Made by a program: the position numbers and the translations under genes. The notes under the pieces were generated by a model that did not search any database, had not been told where the DNA came from, and worked only from the letters and a program-made list of their open reading frames with translations. 64,000 nt of DNA, taken from the NCBI GenBank assembly GCA_905221605.1, contig CAJNDS010002226.1, positions 454,501 through 518,500 of the forward strand, in the 5' to 3' direction. This document shows, in pieces, positions 62,285 to 64,000 of this stretch (positions within the stretch are counted from its first letter, which is position 1; each line of letters opens with the position of its first letter). The stretch is from Symbiodinium natans (lineage: Eukaryota > Sar > Dinophyceae > Suessiales > Symbiodiniaceae).

Positions 62285-62751
62285 TACTCTCTCTTAAGAA
62301 GACACCTTTTTGACCCTCTAAAGGCAATTCACAGCCAGAGTGAATCATATCGAATTCCTGCACTTCTGACGCTCAAAAAACCAATCTCCAAACAGAGATG
62401 GAGCAGCAAGGCCACAGACTCAAAACAAATTTGCCCTATAGGCCAAAAAAGTGTTCGCAGTAAGAATCGCCCAGAAATGCCCTCCTGGAGCTTCGGGAGT
62501 TATCCGGGCTTCGCCCTCCTTTTTCACCCCGAAGCTCCAACACGACATTTCTGGGCGATTTTTTCGACGGATCGCGCCACTTTTTATTTTGGCCTTGAAG
62601 GGCAAATTTGTTTTGAGTCTGTGGCCTTGCTGCTCCATCTCTGTTTGGAGATTGGTTTTTTGAGCGTCAGAAGTGCAGGAATTCGATATGATTCACTCTG
62701 GCTGTGAATTGCCTTTAGAGGGTCAAAAAGGTGTCTTCTTAAGAGAGAGTA
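62285..62751. mobile_element. Foldback element, 467 bp near-perfect palindrome
   Basis: The left arm (62285-62440) and the right arm (62600-62751) are reverse complements with almost no mismatch over about 150 bp, from TACTCTCTCTTAAGAAGACA to CTCAAAACAAATTTGCCC. After a diverged stretch, pairing resumes around AATCGCCCAGAAATG and GGAGCTTCGGG/CCCGAAGCTCC, so the whole can fold into one long hairpin with a small loop near 62505-62525. No transposase is present and no target duplication was clear. It could be a foldback transposon or an arrested inverted duplication. Confidence 0.82.
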
Positions 62752-62814
62752 TGGCCGTGTCGGCCTGGTTCATGTGTTTCTTTTCATTATTCCAAACAAA
62801 AAACAACTAAAATA

Positions 62815-63420
62815 ATAAAAAACAACAAGAACGACAAAAATGACAAAAATGACAGAAATGACAAACTGCTGCCGAGACTCGCCGAAGTCCACATGGTCCG
62901 CGTCGAGGCTCGCCGAAAGTCCACATGGTCCGCACCGAGGCTCGCCGAAAGTCCATATGGTCCGCGCCGCGCCGAAGTCTGCGCAAAAAAATTCAAAAAA
63001 AATTGAGCTTGTGATTTTTGTCATTTCTGTCATTCTTGTTCTTTCAATTCTGCAATTGATGGTCAAGAGGGCGTGGCCGAGCACGGGCATGCGCCGGAAA
63101 ATTTCTACAGAAAAATTTGAGTTGTCATTTTTGTAATTCTTGTCATTCTTTCATTGGACTTACATTTGGACAGTCAAGAGGCATCGACAAGCATGCGTCG
63201 GAAAATTTCTCCAAAAAAATAGGACTTGTCATTTTTGTCATTGTTGTCATTTCTGTCATTTTTGTAATTTCTTCTGTTCTAACTTACATTTGATTGTCAA
63301 GAGGACGTCGCTGGAAAACACGGGCACGCTCCGAAAATATACGGCAAAAAATTGGACTTGTCATTTTTGTCATTCTTGTCATTTCTGTCATTCTTGTCAT
63401 TCTTTCACTTTGCAAGCTGG
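62815..63420 (+). repeat. TGACAAAAA tracts and 105-130 bp repeat units
   Basis: The left part has AAAATGACAAAAATGACAGA, then three copies of a 32-bp GTCCACATGGTCCGCG(T/C)CGAGGCTCGCCGAAA unit. The right part has four units of 105-132 bp, each opening with CTTGTCATTTTTGTCATT-type runs (near 63010, 63119, 63223 and 63355) and holding AAGAGG(A)CGTCG and AAAATTT/AAAATAT words. The left TGACA runs are the reverse complement of the right TGTCA runs. Confidence 0.8.
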
Positions 63421-63487
63421 CGTGTGGACTCTGCTGCTGCACGTCAAGCGTGGGTGAGTCGGTTTGCGGGATTCTGCCAATCTGCCA

Positions 63488-64000
63488 CACGGAAAAACAG
63501 GGGAAATTACGGAAATGACGGAAATGACGGAAGGCCGTCATCCAGGTGGGTTTTCTGGAGGCCCTTGCAGGCCTCTCTGGAAGGGCCTTGTAAACATCTG
63601 GAAAATGACGGAAATGACGGAAATGACGGAAATGACGGAAATGACGGAAATGACGGAAATGACGGAAATGACGGAAATGACGGCTGCGGTTGCCCTCCTA
63701 AACCCTCACAACCCTCGCCAGGGACCCTTGAAGGCTTCTCACTGCCCCTAAACCCTTCTCAGAGACCCTTAAAGGCCTCTCACTGCCCCTAAACCCTTGC
63801 CAACCTCTCACTGCCCCTCCTTTGTGAACCCTCACCAACTCTCCCTTCACCCCTCACAGACCAGGGACCCTTAGAGGCCTCTCCAGTGCCCTCAGTCCTT
63901 CCCATCAGGGACCCTACCCTCAAGGCCTCTCACTGCCCTTAAACCCTCCCCAATAACCCTGAAAGGCCTCTCACTGCCCCTCCTTAGTGAACCCTCACCA
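63488..64000 (+). repeat. ATGACGGAA 9-bp array and CCTCTCACTGCCCCTAAACCC repeats
   Basis: Nine-base ATGACGGAA units occur at 63509-63535 and as nine to ten uninterrupted copies at 63604-63683. From 63690 to the window end there are degenerate units with the words GGACCCTT(G/A)AAGG, CTTCTCACTGCCCCTAAACC and GTGAACCCTCACCA, with spacing from 40 to 60 bp. The unit ends in CCCTAAACCC, which links it to the telomere word. The plus ORFs are repeat translations (EMTEMTEMT). Confidence 0.88.

Overview
Origin. The window looks like nuclear DNA of a dinoflagellate, probably of the Symbiodinium/suessioid kind; this is an inference. Four signs agree. Telomere-type TTTAGGG/CCCTAAA repeats occur in dozens of internal blocks on both strands. 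A decayed LINE reverse transcriptase (28.6-29.3 kb, minus) carries the TWSVPAFDMEYADDTLLVA type of YADD box that I associate with dinoflagellate LINEs. Splice donors are often GC (once GA) rather than GT, and acceptors are often AG|G. Short inverted-repeat transposons sit in, or make up, introns. No bacterial operons, tRNA, rRNA or CRISPR were seen. Layout. From 1 to about 24.8 kb and from about 33 to 52.7 kb, short unique segments (30-260 bp) alternate with telomere-type arrays. Many segments read as protein in one frame and are bounded by AG and GT/GC/GA. In several places consecutive segments join with matching codon phase, so I interpret these stretches as genes cut into very small exons whose introns are largely filled by telomere-type repeats. 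The best-supported genes, with chained phase-compatible junctions, are: minus-strand genes at 0.2-3.06, 8.7-10.6 (signal-peptide first exon), 12.4-14.6, 15.1-16.5, 20.9-22.6, 33.1-34.7, 37.3-37.7 and 52.8-56.1 kb, and plus-strand genes at 24.8-25.4, 35.0-35.6 and 42.95-43.26 kb. None belongs to a family I can name. The 52.8-56.1 kb gene is the most complete: at least seven exons, an N-terminal hydrophobic leader, a Cys-rich segment, a membrane span and a C-x2-C-x12-H-x4-C finger-like motif. Mobile and repeat content. There is a dispersed 1.25-2.0 kb repeat (copies at 3.2 and 40.9 kb), a 1.0 kb TTAA-flanked inverted-repeat element (5.6-6.6 kb), three families of short inverted-repeat elements with two or more copies each, a 320-bp inverted-repeat element at 32.6 kb, a 467-bp near-perfect foldback at 62.3 kb, an 88-bp satellite at 7.2-8.15 kb, a 29-bp minisatellite of 2.5 kb at 59-61.5 kb, and degenerate 80-bp repeats at 31.0-32.4 kb. 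Limits. The DNA is GC-rich and low in stops, so a short segment often reads plausibly in two or three frames or on both strands. Isolated exon calls are therefore weak. Only calls tied by matching phase across an intron are given confidence above about 0.5, and transcript data would be needed to settle the rest.
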